From the NCBI RefSeq assembly GCF_000719555.1, contig NZ_JOGX01000077.1, positions 1 to 29,709 on the forward strand: a stretch of DNA of 29,709 bases. Direction: 5' to 3'. The position numbers and the translations under genes are program-made. Below, piece by piece: positions 20,984-28,824 of this stretch (positions within the stretch are counted from its first letter, which is position 1; each line of letters starts with the position of its first letter). The notes under the pieces are model-generated. The model did no database searches. It saw only the letters and a program-made list of their open reading frames with translations, and had not been told where the DNA came from. This DNA comes from Streptomyces sp. NRRL F-5727 (GTDB lineage Bacteria > Actinomycetota > Actinomycetes > Streptomycetales > Streptomycetaceae).

Positions 20984-21586
20984 TCAGCTGTACAGCCCGA
21001 GGTCCTTGATCTGCGCGAAGCCGAGCCCGTACGCGCTCATCCCCCGCCCGTACGCCCCGATGTGCGCCTCCCCGGCGGAGCCGGCCAGCACCCATCCGAA
21101 CTCGGACTCGCGGTAGTGGAACGGCACCGGCACCCCGTCGACCGGCAGGGACAGCGTCGTCCACGCGGGCCCGTCGAGGTCGTCGGCGAGCTCGAAGGCC
21201 GTCTCGGTCTGCTGGTCGAGCCAGTGGTCCCGCAGCCCGTGGTCGAGGGAGGCGGGCCAGGTGTGGGCGAGCAGCCCGGAGCCGGCCAGCCAGGCGGCGG
21301 AGGAGACGGTGGTGGCGTCCAGGACGCCGGTGCCGTCGCCGGTGCGCCGCACGGGGTTCGCGGCGACCGTCACGACGACGGCGAACCGCTCCTTCTCCGC
21401 GCCCGCGGCCTCGGACTTTATCGACGGCTCGTCACCGTGGCCCACCGAGCCGTGCTGGACGGTGCCGTCCGCCGCCGTGCCGATCTGCATCAGCCGGCGG
21501 GGCCCGGTGAACGCCTCGTCGAGCCCGTACCAGGCGAAGGGTGCGCGCAGAAACCCCTCGGCTTCCACCCGACTCGTCGTCTTCAT
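20984..21586 (-). CDS. Hypothetical protein, 200 aa
   Basis: 200 aa from ATG 21586, with AGGAGG 8 nt upstream. No membrane segment or signal peptide is seen. Features include RAPFAWYGLDEAFTGPRRLMQIG at the front, a beta-rich middle, a WPASLDHGLRDHWLDQQTETAFEL helix region, VPVPFHYRESEFGWVLAG and a C-terminal GMSAYGLGFAQIKDLGLYS. I do not recognise the family. It is the last minus-strand gene after tatB (101-nt gap holding a CCCCGGAC/GTCCGGGG hairpin), so it could be read through from the sigE-tatB region or separately transcribed. Confidence 0.75.
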   Translation of the reverse strand: MKTTSRVEAEGFLRAPFAWYGLDEAFTGPRRLMQIGTAADGTVQHGSVGHGDEPSIKSEAAGAEKERFAVVVTVAANPVRRTGDGTGVLDATTVSSAAWLAGSGLLAHTWPASLDHGLRDHWLDQQTETAFELADDLDGPAWTTLSLPVDGVPVPFHYRESEFGWVLAGSAGEAHIGAYGRGMSAYGLGFAQIKDLGLYS

Positions 21587-21607
21587 CTCGGCCGCCTCCT
21601 CGTTCCT

Positions 21608-21627
21608 CCCCCGGACTCCGTCCGGGG
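21608..21627 (-). terminator. Hairpin between tatB and the 200-aa gene
   Basis: CCCCGGAC (21609-21616) pairs with GTCCGGGG (21620-21627) across a 3-nt loop. It lies ~60 nt past the tatB stop in the minus-strand direction and just before the ribosome-binding site of the next gene, so it could be a weak terminator or part of a leader. Confidence 0.45.
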
Positions 21628-21687
21628 ATACCCCCAACCCAAGGAGGATAGCGACCGCTCGGTGACCGCCCGTGTCAGGAGGCGCCG

Positions 21688-22143
21688 TCAGGTGGCGTCG
21701 GAGTCGTACGGCGGCCGCTCGGGCGCGGCCGGCGGGTCCTGCTTCTTCAGCAGGTCGGGGCCGGAGCCGTTGACCGTCGCCGGGGCGGCGGCGGGGGCCG
21801 TGGAGGGGGCGCTCTCGCGCCCGTTCACGGCGTCGGCGACCTCGTTCATCTCCTTGCGGAGGTCGAACGTGGAGCGCAGCTCCTTGAGCTCGCTGAGGTC
21901 CTCGTTGCCGTCGAGCTGCTTGCGGATGAAGGTCTTCGGGTTGAGGTCCTCGAACTCGAAGTCCTTGAACTCGGGGCCGAGCTCGGTACGGATGTCCTGC
22001 TTGGCGCTGTCGGAGAACTCGCGGACCTTCCGGATGAAGCGCGAGACGTCCTGGACGACCTTCGGCAGCTTGTCCGGGCCGAAAATGAGCACGGCGAGCA
22101 CGATGAGCGTCACCAGCTCGAGTGCGCCTATGTCGCTGAACAC
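21688..22143 (-). CDS. tatB: Twin-arginine translocase subunit TatB
   Basis: 151 aa from GTG 22143 (AAGGAG 7 nt upstream). The N-terminal MFSDIGALELVTLIVLAVLIFGPDKLPKV has the short membrane helix, the FGP hinge and the amphipathic helix start of TatA/B proteins; the conserved Glu9 of TatB is present (GALELV). Residues ~30-110 are an amphipathic, charged helix region, and the C-terminal ~40 residues are Pro/Ala-rich and disordered. It works with TatA and TatC, which are not in this window, to recognise twin-arginine precursors at the membrane. Its place after htrA matches mycobacteria. Confidence 0.93.
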   Translation of the reverse strand: MFSDIGALELVTLIVLAVLIFGPDKLPKVVQDVSRFIRKVREFSDSAKQDIRTELGPEFKDFEFEDLNPKTFIRKQLDGNEDLSELKELRSTFDLRKEMNEVADAVNGRESAPSTAPAAAPATVNGSGPDLLKKQDPPAAPERPPYDSDAT

Positions 22144-22184
22144 CTAGTAGCTCCTTCACGCCGGACCAGGGCGGCCCGCACCAC

Positions 22185-22214
22185 GGTACCCGCCCGAGCT
22201 GCGGGACGGGTACC
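22185..22214 (-). terminator. Hairpin between htrA and tatB
   Basis: GGTACCCG plus CCCG (22185-22196) pairs with CGGG-A-CGGGTACC (22202-22214): 12 bp with one bulged base and a 5-nt loop. It begins 24 nt past the htrA stop codon and lies 42 nt before the tatB start, so it may stop or attenuate transcription into tatB. Confidence 0.65.
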
Positions 22215-22237
22215 TTGCGATGTCCGCCACATGTACC

Positions 22238-23902
22238 TCAGGTGCCCTGCGCCGATCCGAGCGTGACGGTCCGGGTGAGTTCCCTGCCGTCCCGGGTCAG
22301 GGTGAGGACGAGCTCGTCGCCGGGGCGGTGGGCGCGGATCTTCACGATCAGCTCCTCGCCGTTGTGGACCCGCTGTCCGTCGACCTTGGTGATGACGTCG
22401 CCGGGGCGCAGGCCGGCCTTGGCGGCGGGGCCGTCGGGGGTGACGGACGCGGTGCCGTCCTTGCCCTTCTCGCCGACGCGGGCGCCGTCGCCGTTGAACT
22501 GCATGTCGAGGCTGACGCCGATGACCGGGTGGGTGGCCTTGCCGGTGTTGATGAGCTCCTCGGCGACCCGCTTGCCCTGGTTGATCGGGATGGCGAAGCC
22601 GAGGCCGATGGAGCCGGCCTGGGCGCCGTCCCCGCCGCCGTCCCCGGAGCCGCCGGCGGCGCGGATGGCGCTGTTGATGCCGATGACGCGGCCCTTGCCG
22701 TCGAGGAGGGGGCCGCCGGAGTTGCCGGGGTTGATGGGCGCGTCGGTCTGGAGGGCGTCGACGTAGGAGATGTCGCTGCCGTCGCCCTTCTCGCCGCCGG
22801 CGGTGATCGGGCGCTCCTTGGCGCTGATGATGCCGGAGGTGACCGTGTTGGAGAGGTCGAAGGGGGCGCCGATGGCGACGACGGGGTCGCCGACGCGGAC
22901 GTCGTCGGAGTTGCCGAGCGGCAGGGGCCGGAGGCCGGTGACGCCGGTGACCTGGACGACGGCGAGGTCGTAGCCGGTGTCCTTGCCGATGAGCTTGGCG
23001 GAGGCGGTCTCGCCGCTGGAGAAGGTGACGGTGATGTCGCCGGAGGACTCGGCGGCGTCGACGACGTGGTTGTTGGTGAGGATGTGGCCGCGGTTGTCGA
23101 GGACGAAGCCGGTGCCGGTGCCGGCCGAGCCGCCGCCGCTGACGTGCAGGGTGACGACGCCGGGCAGGGCGCTGGCGGCGATGCCGGCGACGCTGTCGGG
23201 GGCGCGGTCGGTGGTGCCGGCCTCGACCTGCGGCAGGTGGACGGTGCCGATGCCGCCGTTGCGCTCGACGTAGGCGCCGACGCCGCCGCCGATGACTCCG
23301 GTGACGAGCGCGAAGGCGAGGGCGCCGACGAGGGCGAGGCCGCGCCGGGACTTCTTGCGGGCGGGCGGGGGTACGGCGGCGGGGCCGGCGCCCCAGGGGT
23401 CGTACTGGCCCCAGGCGGGCGGCTGCGGCGGCACGGGGCCCTGCGGCGGCGGTACGGCCCCGTGCGGGGGTACGGCGGCCTGCGGGGCCGGTACGGGCGC
23501 GGCGGGCCGCTGCACCGGCGGTGCGGGCGCCCACGGCCCGGGCTCGCCGTAGGGCGGGGTCCGGTACTCGTCGGGCTCGTGGAGCGGCTGCGGCGCGGCC
23601 ACGGCCGGCTCGGACGCGGCGGGCGCGGCTTCGGGCGCGGGCACGGCGGGCACGGCGGGCGCGGGCACGGGCTCCGGCGCGGCGGGCGTCGCGGGCTCCG
23701 GCGCGGGCGGGGCGGGTTCCTTCGTCATGTCGACCTTGGGGGCGGCGGGCGCCTCCGCGGCCGGCTCCGGCGCGGCGGGCTCGGCCGGGTCCGGGGCCTG
23801 GAGGGCGAAGTCGTCCTCCTCCGCCGGGGGCGGCGTGGATATCCGCGCCGCCTCCGGGGGCGTCGAAGGCCGGCTCCACCAGTTCGGCTTCCCGTCGTTC
23901 AT
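22238..23902 (-). CDS. htrA: HtrA/DegP-type serine protease with PDZ domain
   Basis: 554 aa from ATG 23902 (GGAG 5 nt upstream, MNDGKPNWWSRP). Residues ~1-180 are a cytoplasmic Pro/Ala/Glu-rich disordered tail, then KKSRR and one membrane helix (~188-210). The S1C protease domain follows with the complete triad: His279 in LTNNHVVDA, Asp312 in YDLAVVQV and Ser395 in GNSGGPL. The PDZ domain is at ~459-549, with GLRPGDVITKVDG. A Gly/Asp-rich loop at ~415-428 is low-complexity. It would degrade or refold damaged extracytoplasmic proteins. Encoded 75 nt downstream of the anti-sigma gene, it is a likely target or effector of the SigE response. Confidence 0.93.
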   Translation of the reverse strand: MNDGKPNWWSRPSTPPEAARISTPPPAEEDDFALQAPDPAEPAAPEPAAEAPAAPKVDMTKEPAPPAPEPATPAAPEPVPAPAVPAVPAPEAAPAASEPAVAAPQPLHEPDEYRTPPYGEPGPWAPAPPVQRPAAPVPAPQAAVPPHGAVPPPQGPVPPQPPAWGQYDPWGAGPAAVPPPARKKSRRGLALVGALAFALVTGVIGGGVGAYVERNGGIGTVHLPQVEAGTTDRAPDSVAGIAASALPGVVTLHVSGGGSAGTGTGFVLDNRGHILTNNHVVDAAESSGDITVTFSSGETASAKLIGKDTGYDLAVVQVTGVTGLRPLPLGNSDDVRVGDPVVAIGAPFDLSNTVTSGIISAKERPITAGGEKGDGSDISYVDALQTDAPINPGNSGGPLLDGKGRVIGINSAIRAAGGSGDGGGDGAQAGSIGLGFAIPINQGKRVAEELINTGKATHPVIGVSLDMQFNGDGARVGEKGKDGTASVTPDGPAAKAGLRPGDVITKVDGQRVHNGEELIVKIRAHRPGDELVLTLTRDGRELTRTVTLGSAQGT

Positions 23903-23977
23903 GCTCTCCCCGCAACCGCTGACCCGTGAGCGCCCCGGTGTCGGGCGCCCTGACCGAGGATTCAACCAGGTCGGAGG

Positions 23978-24820
23978 TCAGCGGTGGGAGCCCGGCGGGG
24001 TGCCGGGCGGGCTGGGGGCCGGGCTCGGGGCCGGGCCGAGGGCCAGCTGGAGAGCGGGGGCCGTCGGGCGTATGAACGGCGAGAGGGCGAAGAGCGACTG
24101 CGTCTGGGCCGCTCGGAGCCGTACCGCGGTGACCGGACCGGCCCGGTCCACGTCCGCCGGGACGGCTCCGGTGGGGACGGTGCCGCCCGGGACGAGCGGG
24201 GCGCTGCCGATCGACTGCGCGCCGCCGCCGACGCGCTCGGAGCGGTCCGAGCGGCCGGTCGCCGAGCCGGCGGGGCCCGCGGAGGCGCCCGCGCGCAGCG
24301 GGGTGACGGCGCTGCCGGTGCCCTGCCCGCCGCGGCCGGCGGCGGTGACGGAGCTCTCGGTGGGCAGGGTGCCGCCGAGGGCGATGGCCGCGAAGGAGAC
24401 CGCGCCGGCGGCGGCGACGGCGAAGCGCCGGCCCCGTCCGGACGGGGTGACGGCGTGGACCCGGAAGCCGGTGGTGGTGTCGGGGACGGCGGGCGCCGCG
24501 GTGGCGAAGCCGTCGCTCTTCACTCCGCGGGCTTCGAGGAGCTGCTCCAGCGGGGAGCGGCCGGGATCGCCGGGGCCGCCGGGGAGGCCCTGGAGGCGGG
24601 CGAGGAAACCCTCGGAGGGCTGGGGGGCTCCGCTGGAGGCGAAGACGCTCTTCAGGGCGCGCTGCGCGTCGGCCTCGGCCTTGCAGCGGGCGCAGGTGGC
24701 GAGGTGGGCCAGGACCCGCTCGCGGGCGTCGTGGCCGAGCTCGCCGTCGACGAGCGCGGCGAGCCGGTCCCCGAGGTGGTGCTCCGCGGGGCTCGGGGAC
24801 GGGGGACGGGTGCCGCTCAC
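23978..24820 (-). CDS. rseA: Zinc-containing anti-sigma factor (RseA-like)
   Basis: 280 aa from GTG 24820, whose GTGA overlaps the sigE stop codon; GGGAGG inside the end of sigE is ~10 nt upstream. An ATG at 24838 is the alternative. The ZAS motif His39-x3-Cys43-x2-Cys46 (AHLATCARC) binds zinc and holds the sigma factor. One hydrophobic segment (~133-153) suggests membrane anchoring. The last ~125 residues are Gly/Ala/Ser/Pro-rich, with no recognisable sensor domain. It is much longer than mycobacterial RseA, which lacks such a tail. Coupled translation with sigE should keep the two proteins in balance. Confidence 0.88.
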   Translation of the reverse strand: MSGTRPPSPSPAEHHLGDRLAALVDGELGHDARERVLAHLATCARCKAEADAQRALKSVFASSGAPQPSEGFLARLQGLPGGPGDPGRSPLEQLLEARGVKSDGFATAAPAVPDTTTGFRVHAVTPSGRGRRFAVAAAGAVSFAAIALGGTLPTESSVTAAGRGGQGTGSAVTPLRAGASAGPAGSATGRSDRSERVGGGAQSIGSAPLVPGGTVPTGAVPADVDRAGPVTAVRLRAAQTQSLFALSPFIRPTAPALQLALGPAPSPAPSPPGTPPGSHR

Positions 24821-25575
24821 GCTGTCCCGGCCTCCCATCCGACGGTGGCCAGGGCCCGCTCCGCGCGGGCCTCGGGCGAGCGGTGCTTGAGCGCCTTGCG
24901 CAGGTGGGAGCGGCCGCGGTGGATCCGGCTGCGGACGGTGCCGAGCTTCACGCCGAGGGTCGCGGCGATCTCCTCGTACGACAGTCCCTCGATGTCGCAG
25001 AGGACGACGGCGGCGCGGAACTCGGGCGCCAGGGTGTCGAGGGCCTGCTGGACGTCGGCGTCGAAGTGGGTGTCGTTGAACACCTGCTGCGGGGAGGGCT
25101 CACGGCTGGGGAGCCGCTCGGCGGCGTCGTCGGCGAGCGCGTCGAAGCGGATGCGCTGCTTGCGGCGGACCATGTCGAGGAAGAGGTTGGTGGTGATGCG
25201 GTGCAGCCAGCCCTCGAAGGTGCCCGGCGTGTACGTCGACAGCGAGCGGAAGACGCGGACGAAGACCTCCTGGGTGAGGTCCTCGGCGTCGTGCTGGTTG
25301 CCGGTGAGGCGGTAGGCCAGTCGGTAGACGCGACCGCTGTGCGTGCTGACGATCTCCTCCCAGGTGGGCGGAGTCCACGCCTGCGATTCCGCATCCGATG
25401 CGAAGGTCGCGGTGGTGGGTGCGGTGGCAGTGCGGTGGCTCTGGTCAGCGGTGTCGGTCACGGATTTCGGCTCACCCGCCGACCTGAGGAGGCGTCGGAA
25501 CGCCCCTCTCCGATCCACAGGCGCAGCCGCACCTCCCCTATCGGCTCTGGTGGTGTCCAGTGGAGCCCCTACCAT
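24817..25575 (-). CDS. sigE: ECF RNA polymerase sigma factor, SigE-like
   Basis: 252 aa from ATG 25575 (GAGG 5 nt upstream). An N-terminal ~70-residue extension of low complexity precedes sigma region 2 (~76-143: [50 protein letters not shown]) and region 4 (~172-228: [51 protein letters not shown]). It directs RNA polymerase to envelope-stress promoters. An in-frame GTG at 25461 (Val39) could give a shorter form, as multiple starts occur for mycobacterial sigE. Upstream is a GGAAC-N17-CGTT motif consistent with autoregulation. The name follows Mycobacterium sigE, not the S. coelicolor sigE of the cell-wall stress system. Confidence 0.93.
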   Translation of the reverse strand: MVGAPLDTTRADRGGAAAPVDRRGAFRRLLRSAGEPKSVTDTADQSHRTATAPTTATFASDAESQAWTPPTWEEIVSTHSGRVYRLAYRLTGNQHDAEDLTQEVFVRVFRSLSTYTPGTFEGWLHRITTNLFLDMVRRKQRIRFDALADDAAERLPSREPSPQQVFNDTHFDADVQQALDTLAPEFRAAVVLCDIEGLSYEEIAATLGVKLGTVRSRIHRGRSHLRKALKHRSPEARAERALATVGWEAGTA

Positions 25576-25667
25576 AGCCACCTCGCCCGTTAGCTCCGGA
25601 TAAGAATCTTTACGCGCATTTGAATCGGCGTCGCCCGCCGGTCCTCCCGCGCGTTCCTCCCCTGGTG

Positions 25668-25693
25668 AACGGCCGGTCCCATCTGCGGGTTCC
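25668..25693 (-). promoter_or_regulatory. ECF-type promoter of sigE (GGAAC-N17-CGTT)
   Basis: On the minus strand GGAAC (25693-25689) and CGTT (25671-25668) are separated by exactly 17 nt, the classic ECF sigma -35 AAC / -10 CGT arrangement. The start point would be near 25660, giving an ~85-nt leader before ATG 25575. A motif of this form in the right position and orientation suggests SigE, or another ECF factor, transcribes this gene. Confidence 0.65.
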
Positions 25694-25717
25694 CGCTGAC
25701 AGCGGATACAGTCACCG

Positions 25718-26383
25718 TTGCGCCAACTAAGGGGACAGGAGAGGGCCATTACCGCCAACCGGCAGACCGACTGGGCGCTCGCCGACGCCTTCGTCCCCGA
25801 GGACGACGCACTGCGCTGGGCCCGGGAACGGGCCCGGGAGGCGGGGCTGTCCCCGGTCTCCCAGGGCACCGGTGCGGCGCTGCGTCTGCTGGCCGCCTCG
25901 ACGGACGCCAAGGCGGTCGCCGAGATCGGTACGGGCACGGGCGTGTCGGGGATCCACCTGCTGCTGGGGATGCGCCCGGACGGCACCCTGACCACGGTGG
26001 ACGTGCAGCCGGAGCACCAGCAGCTCGCGAAGACGGCGTTCCGGGCGGCGGGCTTCGCCGGCAACCGGGCGCGGTTCATCCCGGGTCGCGCCCTGGACGT
26101 GCTGCCGCGGCTCGCGGACGGCGGGTACGACCTCGTCTTCTGCGACGGCGACCGCGCCGAGTACCCGGACTATCTCGCTGAATCGTTGCGCCTGCTCCGA
26201 CCTGGGGGTCTGGTCTGCTTCGAGGGCGTCTTCGCGGAGGGCCGCACGGTCGATTCGGGGGCCCAGCCGGCCGAGGTGCAGCGGGTCCGCGAGCTGCTGC
26301 GGACCGTGCGGGAGAGCTCCGAGCTGCTGCCGACGCTGCTGCCGGTGGGCGACGGCCTGCTCTGCGCGGTCCGGCGCGGCTGA
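25718..26383 (+). CDS. SAM-dependent O-methyltransferase
   Basis: 221 aa if read from TTG 25718. The Rossmann core shows motif [11 protein letters not shown] (69-78), the acidic ribose-binding residue in LTTVDV (Asp95), [25 protein letters not shown] (121-145) with metal-type Asp143, and [13 protein letters not shown]. This is the class I catechol-type O-methyltransferase family (like Rv1220c, also divergent from sigE in mycobacteria). The start is uncertain: a TACAGT box ends 5 nt before TTG 25718, while a good AGGAGAGG (25737-25744) precedes ATT at 25748, with no ATG or GTG near. The substrate is unknown. Confidence 0.88.
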   Translation: MRQLRGQERAITANRQTDWALADAFVPEDDALRWARERAREAGLSPVSQGTGAALRLLAASTDAKAVAEIGTGTGVSGIHLLLGMRPDGTLTTVDVQPEHQQLAKTAFRAAGFAGNRARFIPGRALDVLPRLADGGYDLVFCDGDRAEYPDYLAESLRLLRPGGLVCFEGVFAEGRTVDSGAQPAEVQRVRELLRTVRESSELLPTLLPVGDGLLCAVRRG

Positions 26384-26419
26384 CCGCGCCCGCGCGGGCG
26401 GACTCCGCCCCGGACACAC

Positions 26420-26455
26420 CGCTGCCCCGGACGGCGGGGCCGTACCGGGGCAGCG
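26420..26455. terminator. Bidirectional terminator, methyltransferase / DUF3117
   Basis: CGCTGCCCCGG (26420-26430) pairs perfectly with CCGGGGCAGCG (26445-26455) across a 14-nt loop, between two convergent genes. Confidence 0.75.
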
Positions 26456-26474
26456 TGCGGGAAATCGGGGAGGG

Positions 26475-26642
26475 TCAGCCGACGACCTTCTTCAGGGCGT
26501 CACCGAGAGCCTCGGCCTCGTCCGGGGTCAGCTCGACCACGAGCCGACCGCCGCCTTCGAGCGGAACGCGCATGACGATGCCCCGCCCCTCCTTGGTCAC
26601 CTCGAGCGGGCCGTCACCCGTCCGCGGCTTCATGGCCGCCAT
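26475..26642 (-). CDS. DUF3117 small protein
   Basis: 55 aa from ATG 26642 (GGAAGGGG 6-7 nt upstream), beginning MAAMKPRTGDGPLEVTKEG, the near-invariant start of the actinobacterial DUF3117 family (Rv1211 in M. tuberculosis). It is a strand-rich small protein with a C-terminal helix (TPDEAEALGDALKKVVG). The function is unknown; a role linked to calcium or calmodulin-like binding has been proposed for the mycobacterial member, which I cannot judge from sequence. A second in-frame ATG at 26633 would remove three residues. It is monocistronic. Confidence 0.93.
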   Translation of the reverse strand: MAAMKPRTGDGPLEVTKEGRGIVMRVPLEGGGRLVVELTPDEAEALGDALKKVVG

Positions 26643-26954
26643 GCTCGTTCCCCTTCCTGAAACCAGCTCATCTTCAGCCGGGCAGCTCCGTACCACGGAG
26701 CACGCCTCACCGGCTTCGAACACATTGCTTCCAGGTCATTATCCCGCATCGCAGGACCCGATGACCAACATCGATCCGCATCGCTTGCGCAACGCGCTCT
26801 CTCAAAAGCCCACATTTCGGCGTCGGGCCTGCGATACTTCGCCGCCGCGGGTCGCTCCGCGGGCCCCGATTCTTTGACGCAGCTCACATGGGCGGTACGG
26901 GTGATCTCCGTCATGCTGGGCTGATCAGCCGACGCACGAGACGAAGGGGTCCCG
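26643..26954. promoter_or_regulatory. Divergent promoter region, DUF3117 / crotonase
   Basis: A 312-nt, comparatively AT-rich spacer. On the plus strand, TTGACG (26874-26879), a 16-nt spacer and TACGGG (26896-26901) make a good candidate promoter for the crotonase gene, ~50 nt before its ATG. On the minus strand, TTGGTC (26768-26763) and GATAAT (26743-26738) with a 19-nt spacer could drive DUF3117. Two CCGCGG palindromes lie between about 26845 and 26865. Confidence 0.5.
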
Positions 26955-27758
26955 ATGGCCGACACGGTCCTGTACGAAGTGAGCGACGGGCTCGCCACCA
27001 TCACGCTCAACCGGCCCGAGGCCATGAACGCGCTGAACATCGCGGCGAAGGTGGCGCTCCGGGACGCCGCCGAGGCCGCGGCCGCCGACCCGGCGGTCCG
27101 GGCGGTGCTGCTGACGGCGGCGGGCGACCGGGCGTTCTGCGTCGGCCAGGACCTGAAGGAGCACGTGGGTCTGCTCCTCCAGGACCAGGAGACGGGCAGC
27201 CGCGAGACGATGAACACGGTCCGGGACCACTACAACCCGATCGTCCGGGCGCTCACCGGCATGAAGAAGCCCGTGATCGCCGCGGTGAACGGCGTCGCCG
27301 CCGGCGCCGGCTTCGGCTTCGCGCTCGCCGCGGACTACCGGATCGTCGCCGACACCGCGACCTTCAACACCTCGTTCGCGGGCGTGGCGCTCACCGCCGA
27401 CTCGGGCATGTCCTGGACGCTGCCCCGGCTGATCGGCCGGAGCCGCGCCTCCGACCTGCTGCTCTTCCCCCGCTCGATCGGCGCCCAGGAGGCGTACGAG
27501 CTGGGCATCGTGAACCGGCTGGTGCCGGCCGCCGAACTGGCCGAGGAGGCCCGGAAGCTGGCCCGGAAGCTCGCCGAGGGCCCCACCGTGGCGTACGCGG
27601 CGCTCAAGGCGTCCGTCGCCTACGGCGCCGACCACTCGCTCGACGAGGCCCTGGACAAGGAGGACGAGCTCCAGACGCTGGCCGGCGCCTCCGAGGACCA
27701 CACCATCGCGGTCCGCGCCTTCCTCGCCAAGGAGAAGCCGAGGTACCTCGGGAAGTGA
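26955..27758 (+). CDS. Crotonase-family enoyl-CoA hydratase/isomerase
   Basis: 267 aa from ATG 26955 (AAGGGG ~6 nt upstream). Crotonase features: LNRPEAMNAL (18-27), the AFCVGQDLKEH oxyanion segment (60-70), AAVNGVAAGAGFGFALAADYRI (109-130) and the C-terminal AKEKPRYLGK. Where true hydratases have two catalytic glutamates, here the region reads LTADSGMSWTLPRLIG, with one acidic residue, Asp149. That resembles PaaG-type isomerases of phenylacetate or fatty-acid breakdown rather than a classical hydratase. It is monocistronic, with a good promoter upstream, and acts on acyl-CoA in the cytoplasm. The exact substrate is not determinable. Confidence 0.9.
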   Translation: MADTVLYEVSDGLATITLNRPEAMNALNIAAKVALRDAAEAAAADPAVRAVLLTAAGDRAFCVGQDLKEHVGLLLQDQETGSRETMNTVRDHYNPIVRALTGMKKPVIAAVNGVAAGAGFGFALAADYRIVADTATFNTSFAGVALTADSGMSWTLPRLIGRSRASDLLLFPRSIGAQEAYELGIVNRLVPAAELAEEARKLARKLAEGPTVAYAALKASVAYGADHSLDEALDKEDELQTLAGASEDHTIAVRAFLAKEKPRYLGK

Positions 27759-27783
27759 CCGGGGTGATCGGGAGGTGACGGGG

Positions 27784-27808
27784 CCGGGGCGGCTAGCGGC
27801 CGCCCCGG
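27784..27808. terminator. Bidirectional terminator overlapping the end of tag
   Basis: CCGGGGCGGC (27784-27793) pairs with GCCGCCCCGG (27799-27808) around loop TAGCG. The hairpin includes the stop and last codons of the minus-strand tag gene and lies 25 nt past the crotonase stop. Confidence 0.65.
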
Positions 27809-28377
27809 GCCACGCAGTCCGTCAGATGGTCGTCGACCAGGCCGCACGCCTGCATCAGGGCGTAGGCCGTGGTGGGGCCGACGAAGCGGACGCCCCGCTT
27901 CTTCAGCGCCTTGGCCAGGGCCGTGGACTCGTCGGTCACGGCCGGGACGTCGGCCAGGGTGCGGGGCGCGGGGCGGCTCGCCGGGTCGGGGGCGTGGGAC
28001 CAGATCAGGGCGTCCAGCTCGCCGGGGGCCCAGTCGGCGAGCAGCTTCGCGTTGGCGAGGGTCGCGTCGACCTTGGCCCGGTTGCGGATGATGCCCTCGT
28101 CGGCGAGGAGCCGCTCGCGGTCGGCGTCCCCGAAGCCGGCGACGGTGGCGATGCGGAAGTCCGCGAAGGCGCGCCGGAAGCCCTCCCGGCGACGCAGGAT
28201 GGTGATCCAGGACAGGCCCGACTGGAACGCCTCCAGACAGAGCCGTTCGAAGAGGGCGTCGTCGCCGTGGACCGGGCGGCCCCACTCCTCGTCGTGGTAC
28301 GCGGTGTAGTCCTCGGTGGACAGGCCCCAGGGGCAGCGCGGCCGCCCGTCGGGGCCCGGGATCGCCCCGCCGGTCAT
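27793..28377 (-). CDS. tag: DNA-3-methyladenine glycosylase I
   Basis: 194 aa from ATG 28377, overlapping the stop codon of the upstream gene as ATGA. Family residues are all present: zinc ligands Cys15, His28, His184 and Cys188 (RCPW, YHDEEWG, DDHLTDC), the base-pocket Glu49 and SWITILRRRE loop (LCLEAFQSGLSWITI), and a helix-hairpin-helix-like segment. It removes 3-methyladenine from alkylated DNA in base-excision repair. It is translationally coupled to the DivIVA-like gene, the same pairing as Rv1209-tagA in M. tuberculosis. Full-length. Confidence 0.94.
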   Translation of the reverse strand: MTGGAIPGPDGRPRCPWGLSTEDYTAYHDEEWGRPVHGDDALFERLCLEAFQSGLSWITILRRREGFRRAFADFRIATVAGFGDADRERLLADEGIIRNRAKVDATLANAKLLADWAPGELDALIWSHAPDPASRPAPRTLADVPAVTDESTALAKALKKRGVRFVGPTTAYALMQACGLVDDHLTDCVARGGR

Positions 28378-28703
28378 CGCTCGTCGCCCTCCGCCGTCTC
28401 GCGGGAGGCCGACGCGCCCGCGAGGGCCGCCTCCAGCTCCGCGATCCGGGCGTCGCGCTCGGCGAGCTCCGCGGCGAGCCGGTCCAGGACGTCGTCGACG
28501 TCCTCCATCCGGTAGCCGCGGGCGGCGACCGGCAGCCGCAGCGCCTCGACGTCCGAGCGGTCCACGGGGCGGCTCAGCGGCAGCGGGTCCACCAGCTGCT
28601 CGGGGGCCGCGTCGGGCAGCACCTCGCTGTCGCCGCCGCCGACCACGGCGAGGGTCACGGCCGCGACGACCACGACCATCGTGATGAGCAGAAACCAGAA
28701 CAC
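28374..28703 (-). CDS. DivIVA-domain-like membrane protein
   Basis: 109 aa from GTG 28703 (GAGAGG ~8 nt upstream); the longer frame upstream is not protein-like. It begins VFWFLLITMVVVVAAVTLAVVGGG, one N-terminal membrane helix, followed by an acidic linker. The motif RGYRMEDVDDVLDRLAAEL (~59-77) matches the DivIVA N-terminal pattern (aromatic-x3-DVD-x-hL), and then comes a coiled-coil helix ERDARIAELEAAL. DivIVA-like proteins localise to curved membrane or growing poles in actinobacteria; this small version is unstudied as far as I know. Its ATGA overlap with tag suggests one operon, although the functional link is unclear. Confidence 0.85.
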   Translation of the reverse strand: MFWFLLITMVVVVAAVTLAVVGGGDSEVLPDAAPEQLVDPLPLSRPVDRSDVEALRLPVAARGYRMEDVDDVLDRLAAELAERDARIAELEAALAGASASRETAEGDER

Positions 28704-28765
28704 CAGCGCGCCTCTCCCGGAGTGGAAAACGTCCCGTGCCGATCGTGCCATGCGCCGCCGACAGT

Positions 28766-28771
28766 TAGGGT
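28766..28771 (+). promoter_or_regulatory. Putative -10 box of folP2
   Basis: TAGGGT at 28766-28771 lies ~53 nt before ATG 28825, in the divergent spacer. The -35 is not clear. GGAGG at 28811-28815 is the ribosome-binding site, 9 nt before the ATG. Confidence 0.35.
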
Positions 28772-28824
28772 CGCAGACGACTGCACAAGGCGCCGTCGAC
28801 CGGTCGCGAGGGAGGACATAAGGG

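Noticed and set aside
22128..23929. Long frames in other phases over htrA (595 codons minus, 569 codons plus)
   Set aside because: Arg/Gly/Ala-rich shadows with no motifs; the HtrA frame has the full catalytic triad and PDZ domain.
26455..26877. 140-codon plus-strand frame over DUF3117 and its promoter region
   Set aside because: It has no motif and runs antisense through the DUF3117 coding region into non-coding DNA.
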